Program-made: the position numbers and the translations under genes | The notes under the pieces: generated by a model | Seen by the model: only the letters and a program-made list of their open reading frames with translations | The model's database searches: none | Told to the model about the DNA's origin: nothing | Assembly (NCBI GenBank): GCA_015179025.1 | Contig: WHUX01000173.1 | Span: 48,700 to 112,699, forward strand | Direction of reading: 5' to 3' | DNA: 64,000 nucleotides | DNA from: Terfezia claveryi | Lineage: Eukaryota > Ascomycota > Pezizomycetes > Pezizales > Pezizaceae | In this document: one piece after another, positions 10,095 through 21,650 of the stretch | How positions within the stretch are numbered: position 1 is the first letter of the stretch | Layout of the letters: every line of letters starts with the position of its first letter

Positions 10095-12114
10095 ATGGAT
10101 GCTAATACAAATGTACAAAGACCTGAAGAGGATCTAGAACTTGGAAAGAAGAGAGAAATCAAAAAAAAAGAAGAATGAAGAACAAGAAAAAGGATTAAAG
10201 TGATTCTTGGAGACGACAGAAAGAAGCGAATTTTTAGAATTGAATGACAAGGTATCTAAGCTCAAGAGGCAAGTAAGAAATAGAAGGAGAGCAGAACGAC
10301 TGATAAGGAGAATTCCTATACAAGTGTACAATTCTCAATCCATAACCTATTCTTGCAGTAAAAAGCTAGAGAAGGTTTTGACCAAAATTGACTCATTCCT
10401 GGACAAAATGTCTCCTGAAGAAGAGAGAGCCTATCATCAAGAATCTGGAGAAAGCTCAACAGCGGCAGGAAAGTGAAAGGTGAGAGAAGGGAGAAATAGT
10501 CCTGCGGTGCCTCGTGAAGTTCAAATTGCAACCTTGGGCCCAGTAGCTTTTTATCCTTTATCTAGTCAATAGGGAGCACCTTATTTCGACAAAACAGATG
10601 TCTCTGATTTCCTTGCCAAATGGGATAATCTAATAGTTGAGTGGATAGAGGAGTAGAAGATAAAGAGAATTGTACAATATTTTGAGAAATCAATTGAAAA
10701 ATATCTCAAAACAATTAGGTTATACAAGAAAAATGATTGGGATGAATTCAAGAAGCAACTGTTGAAGGATTTAAGGGCCAGTGACTTAGAGTTGAAAAGG
10801 ATCACAGTAAGGGACTTATGAAGGATAGTATCGGAAATGAGAAAGAAGGAAAATCCAAGTTCTAGTGACTACCATTCGTTCATTATTGAATACAGGGAAT
10901 GATCAGAAATGTTATTAGAGAAAAGAAGGTTGGATGAGTGGACTAGGATTATATTATTCTTGCGAGCCTTTAAAATTCGTACAGGAGATAAGATTTGCAA
11001 GAAGTGTGAGATTGATCTTGAGAATCCTGACACACTCATAAATAAGTAGGAGGACATCAAGCAGACCGTGTTAGAATGGTCAGAGGATGAAGGGTCGCAG
11101 ATAACAAGGTTCTTTAGGGAAGAAGAAGATAAGACTGAATATGAAGAAATGGTACCTTAAGTCAAGATACTTAAGAACGATAGTAAGTACAAAGAGATGA
11201 AGAAGAAAACCTCGAAGAAGCCGGAAAAGGCAGACCCTATAGATGAGATCGTCAACTAACTGAGAGATTTAAAGCTACAATACTTAGAAGCTCAGCGAAG
11301 TGCTAAAGAGGAAGCAATCAAGTGAGATCTTGAGTTAGCAGAGCTCAAGAAAATAGCTACAATGACTCCTAAGTTGCAACAACCATAACAACTGTACAAT
11401 GCCAATCAGTATGGGCGAAGAGATTATCAATTCAATATAGGAAATCAAGGTGGGGGACAAAGGTTTCGAGGATGTTTTTGGGATGGTGGAATGCATAGAA
11501 AAGATGAATATAAGGACTTCCAGAAAGCAATCGAAAGAGGAAATGTATATTTCTATGGAGCCTCTCTATTCTTAGGATAAGAAGGAACAGAAGGGACAAT
11601 TAGGGTGCCTTATCCAATAGTAGCCGAGGATGGACAGGTAACTAAATGGCAGAAAGAATGGGTGGAGAAAGCATTAAAGACCAAGGAATCAAAAATCGAT
11701 TCGATTAAGTCTATTTCCAGCACAATAATACTACAAGAACAAAGGCCTAGTGTGAAAACTATAACCCATGAAGGAGAAGGATATGAATGTGGGAAGATGA
11801 ATGGGCAGCCAATGATCTATAAGCCAGTCCAAACACAAGGCGAATCTAGGAATATGAAGGAAGGAATTATTCCTAGAGAATCTTGAGAAAGAATGAAATT
11901 TTGGCCACCCAGTAATCCAAAGATACTATCAAATCAAAGGAAGCCGCAAGAAGAACAGAAGGTACAGGAGCCTACGATGGAAGATGAGATAATGAAGGAT
12001 ATAGAGGAATTGAAGGAGCTTGAACTTAAGAAGAAAAGGATAAAGGAGAAGCCAGAAGAAAAGAAGATCGAAGAAATAGAAGAAGTTAAGAATGTCCCTA
12101 TCGGATATAGATGA
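10095..12114 (+). pseudogene. Element B gag
   Basis: The first ATG (10095) opens MDANTNVQRPEEDLE and then shifts frame at a run of nine A (about 10170). The main frame runs to TGA 12112-12114. It is charged and coiled-coil-like (ETTERSEFLELNDKVSKLK), then a capsid-like part (YFDKTDVSDFLAKWDNL, about 10580), then C-F-W-D-G-G-M-H-R-K-DEYKDFQKAIERG (about 11470), a degenerate zinc motif followed by the F-x2-A-x3-G pattern of this lineage. The C-terminal 100 residues are E/K-rich. Roughly ten internal stops, mainly TAG, TAA and TGA at Gln/Arg-type positions. Confidence 0.8.
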
Positions 12115-12797
12115 GGGAAAACTTAAACCTCGATAAAATTGCTCATAAGTTAATTAGTAGTGGAGGACTCAATCCAGAAGAGATCCTAGCAACAGTGAGG
12201 CTAGAGTTAGTACAGTGGTGTATAGGAATCAGAAGAGTTCCACGAATTACGGAAACGTAGGGTCATGTAGAGAAAAAGATAGATGCAGTAATATCATGGG
12301 TGTATAGGAATGAGTCGGATAGAGAGCTTTACGCAGTAGCATGCCCAGTGTGTATTGCAGCTCTAAATGATAATGCAGAAGATATGTTGGAAATACTAAT
12401 TGATGGAGGATCCGAGTTGAACTTAGTGAGGGAGGACATCATCAAGGAATACAACATACCAATTGACGTTAAAGTGAACTGGTCTGTAGGGAGGGCTACG
12501 GGACATAGTATGTGGGTGGTGGGAGTCTGCCACAAAGTTATAATTATAATAGGAGGAGTGGTAACTAGCAGTTGTTTCTTCGTAATGGTGAACCTAACCC
12601 ATGAAATCATACTTGGCAGACCTTGGGTAAGGTCTGTCAAAATGAAAGAAGATAATTGCGATGATGGAAATTGCTATATTATGGTTATGGGCATTAATGG
12701 AGATGAGGTTATGTTCTGTACAGTACTAGCTAATAATGGGAGGAATAGAGAGGAGGCAAGGTTTATGACTCTGGAGGGAAACGAAGAAAGTCAATGA
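12111..12797 (+). pseudogene. Element B aspartic protease ORF
   Basis: The ATG (12111) overlaps the gag stop as ATGA, one frame back. After a helical leader, the retropepsin motif ILIDGGSELNLV lies near 12390 and the flap-distal ILGRPWV near 12610, giving a protease of about 130 residues inside a 228-codon ORF. One internal TAG (12258). It would process the gag and pol products. Confidence 0.78.
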
Positions 12798-15700
12798 GTA
12801 ACTTGGGAATTATTGACCTTATGATAAGGCTGGGAAAAGAGAAGAAGTAGATGGAATCTGTTCTTGGTGTTCCAGAAGATATTGTTAGGAATGTTGTGCA
12901 TGATTTTGATTATAATACCTCAGGTGTTAAGGAGAAGTTCGTTTTGAGTAGGAAAGCAGTATGTGAAAGTTATTGGAAAGGATCAGTCCCTGGCATTATG
13001 GATGAAATAGTCAAAGAAAAAGCAAGAAGGATATTATGGATTTAGACGTTATATAAGAAGAAAGCTGATAAGATAAGACCTGTGAATAAGCCTCACGAGA
13101 ATAGTGCAAAACCTGCTGGAGATGAAAATTGGCGAAACAAACACATCGAATGGGAACAATCACTATTTGAAAGTTATGCCAAATCTGGCGAAGCTATTGA
13201 ATCAAACATTAATTTATCCCTCTATGAAAAAGAATGGATTATACTCAAATTTACAAAGATTTTGAAGGGTTCAAGATTGACTTCGGAATGTATCAAGGAT
13301 CTAAAAATCAGAGAAGGCATTATTATGTAGGAAAAGAAAATTTTGTTAGAGGTTTTGTTTAATCGGGAAGCAGCAATAGCATTTGATTTTATACAGAAAG
13401 GAGTCTTCAGAGAGGAAGTCGAACCTTTGCACCGAATTCCCACCATTCCACATGAACCATAGCAAGTACCAAGTTTTCGTATACCTAAAGTATTGATTCT
13501 AGAGGTCACGAAAATTTGCGAGGACAGAATTCAATGTGAAGCACTGGAATACAGTTTTGGGCGTTACAGGAATCTATGGTATCTCATTAAGAAGAAAAAT
13601 GGAAAATACCGGCTAATTAATACAGCAACTCACTTAAATGAGGCAATGCTCAAAGATGCTTCTCTTCCACCAGCAGTTGACGAGTTTAGAGAAGAATTTT
13701 CTAGATATCCTCTAGTTTCCTTGATGGATTTGTTTTCTGGATATGATCAATGTGCTTTGGCACCAGAGTCTAGGGATTTAACTACCATTGTCACTTTTTT
13801 TGGGTTATTATGTATGACTACCTTACTGCAAGGATATACGAATAGAGTCCAAGTTTTTGATCGAGTTATTAGGAAGGCCATTAGGGTGCAAATTGGGAAG
13901 AGACTAGCTGCGCTGTTTATAGACGATATTGTGTCTAAAGCTAGTTCGAGAAGCTGGTACAAGTTGGAGAATGGGACTTTTGTGGAGTTTTTCCCTGGTA
14001 TTAGGTGATTTGTTTTAGAGACTATTTATTCTATTGACCAGACTTTCGTGGATTTTAAAAGAGCAAGGGCAACTATTGCTGGAGAGAAGAGTGAATTTTT
14101 GAAGGACGGACTAAAGATTGTCTTCTACGTGTGTGGATTAGAAGGAAGGACTCCAGTAGAAGAGAAGATTAGAAAGATAGTGGATTGGCCCCCATGTCGG
14201 AATGTAACAGAGATCAAGGCTTTTCTGGGAACTTGCGTTTATTACCAGATTTGGATAGAAAAATTCACATAGATAGTGGAACCTTTGTATAAGCTTACAA
14301 GAAGCAAGGAAGTGTTCAGCTAGGGGGAAGAGTAAGAAGAAGAAGCATTAGCAGAGCTCAAATTAAGATTTACTAGTCCACCTGCATTACGACTAATAGA
14401 TTATGAGCCCAATCGGGACAGAATTATCCTATCAGTTGATTCGTTATTACTAGGATGGGGAGCGATACTGCAACAGGCCGAGCCGGACAATGAAAAAAGA
14501 AGACATCCAGCTAGATATGAGAACAGAGTCTAGAAAGGCACAGAAAAAGGATATGATTTAAGGAAACTGGAGTGCCGAGGTCTGCTAAAGGCACTAAAAC
14601 AGACATGAAATTACCTATTTGAAGTACAGTTTCTAGTTGAAATTGATGCAAATACACTAGTGCATCAATTAAATCAACCGGCATCAGACTTACCTAGATC
14701 AGTAGTTAATAGATAGCTTGTGTAGATATGATTATTTAATTTTGAAGTAAAGCATGTGTCTGGAAAGAAGCATGGAGGACCAGATGGATTGTCTAGAAGG
14801 GAAAGAGGAAAGGATTCATCTGAGGAAATAGCTCCTGACAAATTCGACTGTACTCTTGATGCCGACTTGGATACTATTAATAGAATACCTCTGAGATGTG
14901 GGATACCGGTACAAGTAATGGTTGCGGATGCGAAGTGGTATGAAGAGATTGTAGGATTTCTTACTACTATGCGAAGACTATAAGGAATATCGAATAAGGA
15001 GTATCGGAAATTAAGACACAGACCGAGAAAGTTCCTAATAAGGGATAACTATCTGTATCACCATATGAAGCAGAATCTTCTGCCAGCAAAAGTCATCTGG
15101 GAAGCAGAAGAACGACAGCACATCTTATGAGAATTGTATAATGAAAATGGACATAGAGGGTGGAATGAAACATACCAGAAAGTGAAGCTTAGATATTAGT
15201 GGAGAAGCCTCTATACTGACATAAAAGACTATGTTTGGACATGTGGTCAGTGTCAATGAAGGAAACCTAACCAATGTGATGAAGAACTTCACCCGACAAT
15301 ATACAGTGCAATGTGGAGAAAAATTGGACTCAACATAATCCACATGCCAAGAGATGCAGGTTGCGGGTACATTATTGCAATGAGGGATGACCTTACCGGA
15401 TAGATCGAAGCGAAAGGAATTAGAAAGGCAAACGCAAAGACAGTAGCAGCCTTCGTTAAGGAGTGGATAGCTAGGTTCGGAGTACTAGTACAGATAGTGT
15501 GTGATAATGGCTTGGAAAATAAAGGAGAAGTGCAGGAGCTTTTGCAATAGTACAATATCGTGAATATAGTAATTTCTGCATACCATCCTTAGACTAATGC
15601 ATTAGTAGAACAGGGACATTAGCAGATTATTGATGCGCTAGCTAAATTGGGTAAAAATTGGACAAAGAACCTACCGTTTGTTCTTTGGGCCAATCGTATC

Positions 15701-16231
15701 ACTACTCGAGCATCAACCGGGTTCCTACCATTTACGCTAGTATTCGGACAAGACTGTATTTTACCCATTAAGCTAACTGCGATTTCATGAGCAATGGTAC
15801 ACTGGAATCGGGTACATACAAGAGAACAATTATTAGCAACTAGAATGAAGCAACTAGAAAGAAAAGAAGAAAACTTGAGAGCTGCTGCTAAGAGATTGGC
15901 TGAAAATCATTTGCTGAATAAATAATTCTTCGACCAAAGAAGGCGAGAAAGAGTTGAAGATTTAGATATCGTTGATCTGGTCCTTCTCTATAATTCTGTA
16001 TTAACAAAGTAATAGTCTAGGAAGTTAGAGAACTATTGGCTTGGCCCTTACAAAATTAAAGATTTGCGCAGGGATAGGGGTACCTACCTTCTGGAAGAGT
16101 TAGATGGCACCCAAATAAAGCTACCGTACTCGGAGGAAAGGCTGAAATGCTTCTACCCGCGAACAGGGGTCAACTGCGAAGAATACGGACTACCATAAGA
16201 GGAAGTAGAGGAAATGGAACTGGATGAATAG
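12794..16231 (+). pseudogene. Element B pol: RT, RNase H, integrase; disabled
   Basis: The ATG (12794) overlaps the protease TGA as ATGA, again one frame back, and pol then keeps one frame. RT: IKKKNGKYRLINTATHLNE (about 13588), SLMDLFSGYDQ, and FIDD as the YxDD box (about 13918). RNase H: DSLLLGWGAILQQ (about 14440) and KLECRGLLKAL. Integrase: GHRGWNETYQKVK and CGQC zinc finger (about 15150-15258), core with GLNIIHMP (first catalytic Asp now Asn, about 15328), CDNGLENKG (about 15500) and TNALVEQG. Stops interrupt it at about 25 places, most of the CAG/CAA to TAG/TAA or TGG to TAG type. No chromodomain is recognisable after WLGPYKI. Confidence 0.85.
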
Positions 16232-16357
16232 GTATAGTTTAATATACTGTGTTACAAATTTGCATATGGCATTATAGGGCAAGTCTAAGCATTGCAGTGT
16301 TTTTAATGCGTTTTATCTTATTTCGTGTACCTTACTATATAGTTGAAGAATATAGGA

Positions 16358-16368
16358 GTATATAAAAG
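16358..16368 (+). promoter_or_regulatory. TATA box upstream of ORF3
   Basis: GTATATAAAAGG about 180 bp before the ORF3 ATG and 130 bp after the pol stop. It is followed by a pyrimidine-rich leader (CTTCCTTTTCTTTTCTCC), the layout of a fungal promoter and start region. Confidence 0.5.
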
Positions 16369-16546
16369 GTGGAAAGTAAGAGCTAAGTCTTCCTTTTCTT
16401 TTCTCCTTAAGATAACCACCAAGATCACGTCTAGAACCAGCGAACAACAGCCTTCTTCAGTTTTCAGGAAAAACTAAGAAAACTTCACCCATATATCTCT
16501 AGTCTTCTTATTACTACTTCTACTATGCCTTACCTATACCTCCACA

Positions 16547-17869
16547 ATGTCTTCTTCTAGATTAGAACTCGCTCGACTATTCACTATCGCAGAAGGAGAA
16601 TTGCAGATAAGATTCAAGGATATTATAATCAGCGAGAGTATTGTCAACACCCAGTTTGAAGGAGTGGTCAAATCCATCGTCAGCGGACTAAATTAAGGGA
16701 GATTTCTGAAAGGAATAGCATGATTAACAAGAGAAACAGGAGAAAGAGTTGGAGCACTTGCAGCAGCTCAGAAGACATTGATTACCCAAGCAACAGATGC
16801 CGAACTAGCAGTATGGGGAGTTTCTCGTGAACGAGCTAAACAAGAGCTACAAATGGACGAGTTAGATAGATTGGGCTCTGTGTATACTGTTGCTCTTCGA
16901 AGACGCCGTAATTACAATCTTCTGACAGAAAAATATTGGAGGCCAGAATGGACGATACTTATGGGCGAGCTCTATCCTCCTTGGCCATCTATCAAATTCA
17001 CTCGACTATGTTCCCTTGCAGCACAATTATTATCGTTTGATCATGGAATGGATTTAGTTGATGACATTATGCCATTAATCAGGACCGAAATTACTGCTCG
17101 AAAAGAAACACCAAGAACCAAGAAGGATAATTGGGCAATAGCAGAAGATATTCGGTGGGTGCTTCAGAATGCTAACTTACTATTATTGCTTGAACCATAT
17201 CAGAAGAAATACTATCCAGCCTATACTGCGATGTTGAGATTGTTGGCAGATAGAATAGGTCAGGACAATCTCTTGAATTCTTTGGACAACACAGAAGCCA
17301 GGGAAAAAGAGAACCAAAGTCAAGGGGCAGCAGAAGCGGCATTGTCTTCTGTACCATGAATCTCTGCCACATCGGCAGTAATACCACTCAATCCTACAAC
17401 TTCGATAAGGCAAAGTATACGAATAAGAGGGCGACAGACAACTCGTGGGCGTGGCCAGACTCATAAGTGCCAAAGAGCACCCCCATAAGAGCAACTCCCT
17501 GCCTACAAGTGAATACGGATTGAGGAAGCAAATGAAGAGGACTGCGATTCTGAAGTGCTAAGGTTGTTGGACCATTCGACACAAAAAGACATTGATACTA
17601 TGAACTCAGAAACTCTCAATGATCTACTCGTAGTAGGTAAGGTTTGAGATATGCTGACAGCACTGAACACTCACGATGAGAACGAAGAGAAAGATGAGCT
17701 ATGGGTTCTGTCTGCTCATATAATATACAGGCTACGAATGCTTATGAGCAGAATGAAAATGAAGGTAGTGCTAGTAATAAGAGAGATGTCCCCAATAATG
17801 AAAAAGGTACTTGAAATCTTCCTTAATAGCAACGATAATAATGAGAAGGAAGAGGAGGACAATGAGTAG
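16547..17869 (+). pseudogene. Element B ORF3, unknown function
   Basis: One frame of 440 codons from ATG 16547 to TAG 17867, broken by TAA 16694, TGA 16721, TGA 17357, TAA 17486, TGA 17510 and TGA 17648. The product would be helical, with no signal peptide or membrane segment, so it is not env-like. It contains a middle part with YWRPEWTILMGELYPPWPS, an RG-rich basic segment (RIRGRQTTRGRGQTHK, about 17420) and an acidic C-terminus (NDNNEKEEEDNE). I do not recognise the family. Position before the polypurine tract and decay like the rest of B indicate it belongs to the element. It may be a nucleic-acid-binding accessory protein (inference). Confidence 0.65.
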
Positions 17870-18142
17870 GGTTTTTTCTTATTTAATATTTTGATTTATT
17901 CTTTTTTTTGAGATAAATTATCTTTTCTTTGGTTAGGAATATAGAAATTTTTTTTTGGGGATATTAATAGTGTTTTTATTTCATTTGGATGCATTTTTTT
18001 TAGGGATTATATGGGTTTTTTTTTATGAGTTATGGTATATTCAGTTAAATTTTTATTTTTTTTTTTCTTTAGTATTTATTTATTTTTTTTAGAATTGGAT
18101 TTTGTTGGGTTAACAAGGATGTCAACTTTTGTTAGGGGGGTC
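17870..18142 (+). other. T-rich spacer and polypurine tract of element B
   Basis: Long T runs after ORF3, ending in GTTAGGGGGGTC (18131-18142), the likely polypurine tract next to the LTR start. No ORF. Confidence 0.6.
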
Positions 18143-19124
18143 TGATGTAGTGGGGAATAAGGAAGAGTAGGGAAAAGTTTGATTTTTTGAGTTTTTTTTT
18201 AGTTTTTTTTTATTATTTTATTTTTATTATTTATTTTATGGGTTTTTATATGTCAAGTGATTTAGTTAGTTAAATGAATGGCATTGTTTTTGGTGATTTG
18301 CTTGTTAACACTGATACCCAAACAGACTTGTTCGAGTGTCAAATTAAAGAGGCTGATATACTAATGAAGCAAGAGATTTGACAGTCGAACAGAGTTGTTT
18401 GGGTGTCAAAAAAGGTGAAGATTTGACAGTCGAATAGAGTTGTTTGGGTGTTGAATAAGCAAGAGATTTGACAGTCAAACAGAGTTGTTCGGGTGTCGAA
18501 TAAGCAAGAGATTTGATAGTCAAATAGAGTTGTTCGGGTATCGAATAAGCAAGAGATTTGACAGTCAAACAGAGTTGTTTGGGTGTCAAATAAGGTGAAA
18601 ATTTGACAGTCGAATAGAGTTGTTCGGGTGTCCAATAAGCAAGAGATTTGACAGTCGAACAGAGTTGTTCAGGTATCAAATAAGTAAGAGATTTGACAGT
18701 CGAACAGAGTTGTTCGAGTGTTGAATAAGGGAAAGGTGAAGAAATGACAGTTGAACAAGCTTGTTCAAGTATCAAGAGAGATGGGTATCAGTATGACGGT
18801 TAGGTTGAGGCAGAATTATGCAAAAAGTTAGTCTTGTTGGTTATAATAATGTTATTGTGACAGAAAGCAGAAGAATATGGTCGTTATAGTATTTTTATAG
18901 AAAAACTCGAAGGAGACGAGAGAAGCAGTGATTTTGTGATGTATGATTCTACTTTTGTAATCTCTCTATCTTTTCTTCTTTTCTAAGTTAGCAATACTAT
19001 TGAAGCTCTCACCCGGTCCTTCAGTATATATTCTTCTATTAGGAACAAAGTGCCTTCATACCGTCCAGAGAGTAGTTGACATAAGCTCAATATCTGGATG
19101 TCAGAGTTTATTCCTATCACATCA
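18143..19124 (+). repeat. 3' LTR of element B (982 bp)
   Basis: Begins TGATGTAG after the polypurine tract and ends CACATCA, so the termini are TGATGT...ACATCA, a perfect 6-bp inverted repeat. It holds a 45-bp tandem array (18313-18760), a TATA-like TATTTTTATAG near 18890 and a run of R/U5-type sequence. Confidence 0.75.
18313..18765 (+). repeat. 45-bp tandem repeat, about nine units, in the element B LTR
   Basis: ATTTGACAG landmarks at 18376, 18421, 18466, 18511 (ATTTGATAG), 18556, 18601, 18646 and 18691 are exactly 45 bp apart. Each unit carries a GTCGAACAGAGTTGTTCGGGT-like imperfect palindrome related to the single palindrome in the A-family LTR. A 45-bp period keeps two minus-strand frames open; they are not genes. 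Confidence 0.92.
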
Positions 19125-19142
19125 ATAACTCAATTGAGGTTA

Positions 19143-21261
19143 TTAATGCTATAGGTTCCATATCTGGCGTTGCTGAACCAGGGCCCCAAATCGCTCTCTT
19201 CTACAATGTACACTGGCTCACTACTTGCATGTATGATAGCTAGGTACGTAGCTACTATTGCAGCTATTGAATATGCACATAGTAGAAATATCCATTGTAT
19301 TCCCTAATAATTATATACACAAAAGTAATAGATATATATATAGAGCATACAATTGCTGCTCCAATCACTCTAATACTCACTCCAATACTCACTTCAATAC
19401 TCGCTCCAATACTCGCTCCAATCTACGCTCTAATACTCGCTCTAATACTCACTCTAATACTAGCTCCAATACTCACTCCTATACTCACTCTAATACTCGC
19501 TCTAATACTCACCCTAATCCTCACTCCAATACTCACTCTAATGCTTGCCGTAATGTGCTGGGATATAGAGCGAAGGGAAAATATACAGGGAAGGAAGGTA
19601 TATATACAGGAACACCAGAGTTGCCAAGACCGACTAGTAAGGCTAACAATTTAGACTTTCCAAAGACAATGAGATGAGGGATAATAAGAGAAGTGGCAAG
19701 ACAGTGATCAATGGCACTTAGCCTCCTTTCGCCTGCGAGTGCCATACTATTTAATACCTGGCCTGGTAATAGTCATATTAGGGAATCATAGTTATTAGTA
19801 AGAGATATGTGTAGAGTTCACACTTTGTGATATATTTTGTAGGAATTCATGCATTCGCGGGCATATATATATATATATATGTGAGAAACTCGTGCTTTTG
19901 TAGACATATATATATATATGCAAGAAATCCATACATTCACGGGCACATGCGAGAAACTCGTGCTTTGGGAGACATATATATATATATATGAGAATTCCAT
20001 GCATTCGCGGGCATATATATATATATATGCCAGAAACTTGTGCTTTTGGAAACATATAGAGAAATTCATGCATTTGCGGGCATATATATATATATATATG
20101 TGAGAAACTTATGCTTTTGATGACTTATATATATATATGCGAGAATTCCATGCATTCCCAAGCATATATATATATATATGCCAGAAACTCATGCTTTTGG
20201 AGACATATAGAGAAATGCATGCATTTGCGGGCATATATATATATATGTGCAAGAAACTCATGCTTTTAAAGACATATCCAGAAATGCATATATTCATGGG
20301 CATATATATATATATGTGCAAGAAACTCATCCTTTTGGAGACTGATATATATATATATGCAAGAATTCCATGCATTCGTGGGCATATATATATATATGTG
20401 CAAGAAACTCGTGCTTTTGGAGACTTAAAAACATATATGCTCACGAATACATAGAATTCTCATATATGCCCACGAATGCATGGATTTCTCGCATATATAT
20501 ATATATATATATCTCTAAAAGCATGAGTTTCTTATACATATATATATATATATACCCACGAATGCATGAATTCCTATGAAACATATCACAAAGTGTGAAC
20601 TCCACACATATCTCTATACAATGACTACGATTTCCCAATATGTCTATTACCAGGCCGGGCATTGAATAGTATGGCACCCGCAAGCGAAAGGGGGCTGAGT
20701 GCCATTAATTACTGTCCTGCCACTTCTCTTATTATCCCTCATCTCATTGTCTTCGGAACGTCTAAATTGTCAGCCTTACCAGTCAGCTTTAGCAACTATG
20801 GTGTTCTTGTATGTATACCTCCCTTCCCCACATATTTTCCCTTGGCTCTATATCCCAGCACATTATGGCAAGCATTAGAGTGAGTATTGGAGCAAGGATT
20901 AGGGCGAGTATTAGAGTGAGTATTGGAGTGAGTATTGGAGTGAGTATTAGAGCGAGTATTAGAGCGAGTATAAGAGCGTGGATTGGAGCGAGTATTGGAG
21001 TGAGTATTGGAGCGAGTATTGGAGCGAGTGTTAGAGTGATTGAAGCAGCGATTGTATGCTCTATATATATATCTATTACTTCTATGTATATAATTATTAG
21101 AGAATACAATAGATATTTCTGCTATGTGCATATTCAATAGCTGCAATAGTGGCTACGTACCTGCCTATCGTACATGCAAGTGGTGAGCAGGTGTACATTG
21201 TAGAAGCAAGTGATTATGGACTATCCATTAGCAATGCCAGCGGTAGAACCTATAGTATTGG
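19143..21261. repeat. Foldback element FB1 (about 2.1 kb palindrome)
   Basis: Two arms of about 0.9 kb in inverted orientation around a centre near 20202. For example CAGCTATTG at 19261 pairs with CAATAGCTG at 21135. From outside in: a unique outer segment; arrays of a 12-bp unit (ACTCCAATACTC, about 19365-19545, and its complement, about 20880-21035); an inner segment with CAGGC-rich conserved text; and a core of (AT)n tracts separated by GAAACTCGTGCTTTTGG- and CATGCATTCGCGGG-like units (19855-20580). No transposase. FB2 is a second, diverged copy. Confidence 0.85.
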
Positions 21262-21650
21262 GGACGAGCAGCCCATTCCATATTGCGTCCAGGAAGCAGG
21301 AGCATCTGCAAAGCATATGTGTTGCATCCCAGGCACGCCGAGTACGTCCGGATGCTCGCGTGCAGAGTGTTTGGTATCCTGATCTTGTGTTTGTCTCCTA
21401 TGCGTTCTGTGCATCCCATGTGTCCGGATGCACAGGACACAAATAATATTTTCGGTGATGTAGGAGTATACTTGTATTACATCCTGTACCTCCTGCATAT
21501 GATTGTTGCATCTTGATGCTGGCGCACTAATTATTTGGTGTCCTAATTATAAGTTCCTGTCCTATCTATCCTATGTGTCAAATATACAGGAAGATACATG
21601 ACCCTAATATTTTTTTTACTGATGATTGGGGTAGAGGGAGTATAACCCCT
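21262..21650. repeat. Right flank shared by FB1 and FB2
   Basis: GCATCC/GGATGC-rich sequence (TGTTGCATCC, GTGTTTGGTATCCTGAT) that is also found right of FB2 at 33190-33445. The repeated unit is therefore larger than the inverted arms. No coding support. Confidence 0.6.

Larger units (their letters stand above)
10084..19124 (+). mobile_element. Ty3/Gypsy element B with gag, prt, pol and ORF3; 5' LTR missing
   Basis: A second Gypsy lineage unrelated to A. The gag zinc-finger-like C...H...Y-K-DF motif, the DGGSE protease and the FIDD reverse transcriptase resemble the fungal lineage whose gag carries a CxxC..H..C-DEF-type motif. The three ORFs are followed by an extra ORF, a polypurine tract and one LTR. 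The left end is cut by the A1 LTR. Confidence 0.88.

Noticed and set aside
16547..17869. ORF3 as an envelope gene
   Set aside because: No signal peptide, membrane segment or Cys pattern; composition is helical and charged.
18313..18765. CRISPR-like array
   Set aside because: The repeat unit is continuous at 45 bp with no unique spacers, lies in an LTR, and the host is eukaryotic.
19258..19677. Ser-Asn-Thr-rich ORF (SNTHSNTRSNT)
   Set aside because: Translation of the 12-bp FB arm repeat; also open on other frames and in the inverted arm.
19795..20579. Tyr/Ile-rich ORFs with IYIYI strings
   Set aside because: Translation of (AT)n tracts in the FB core.
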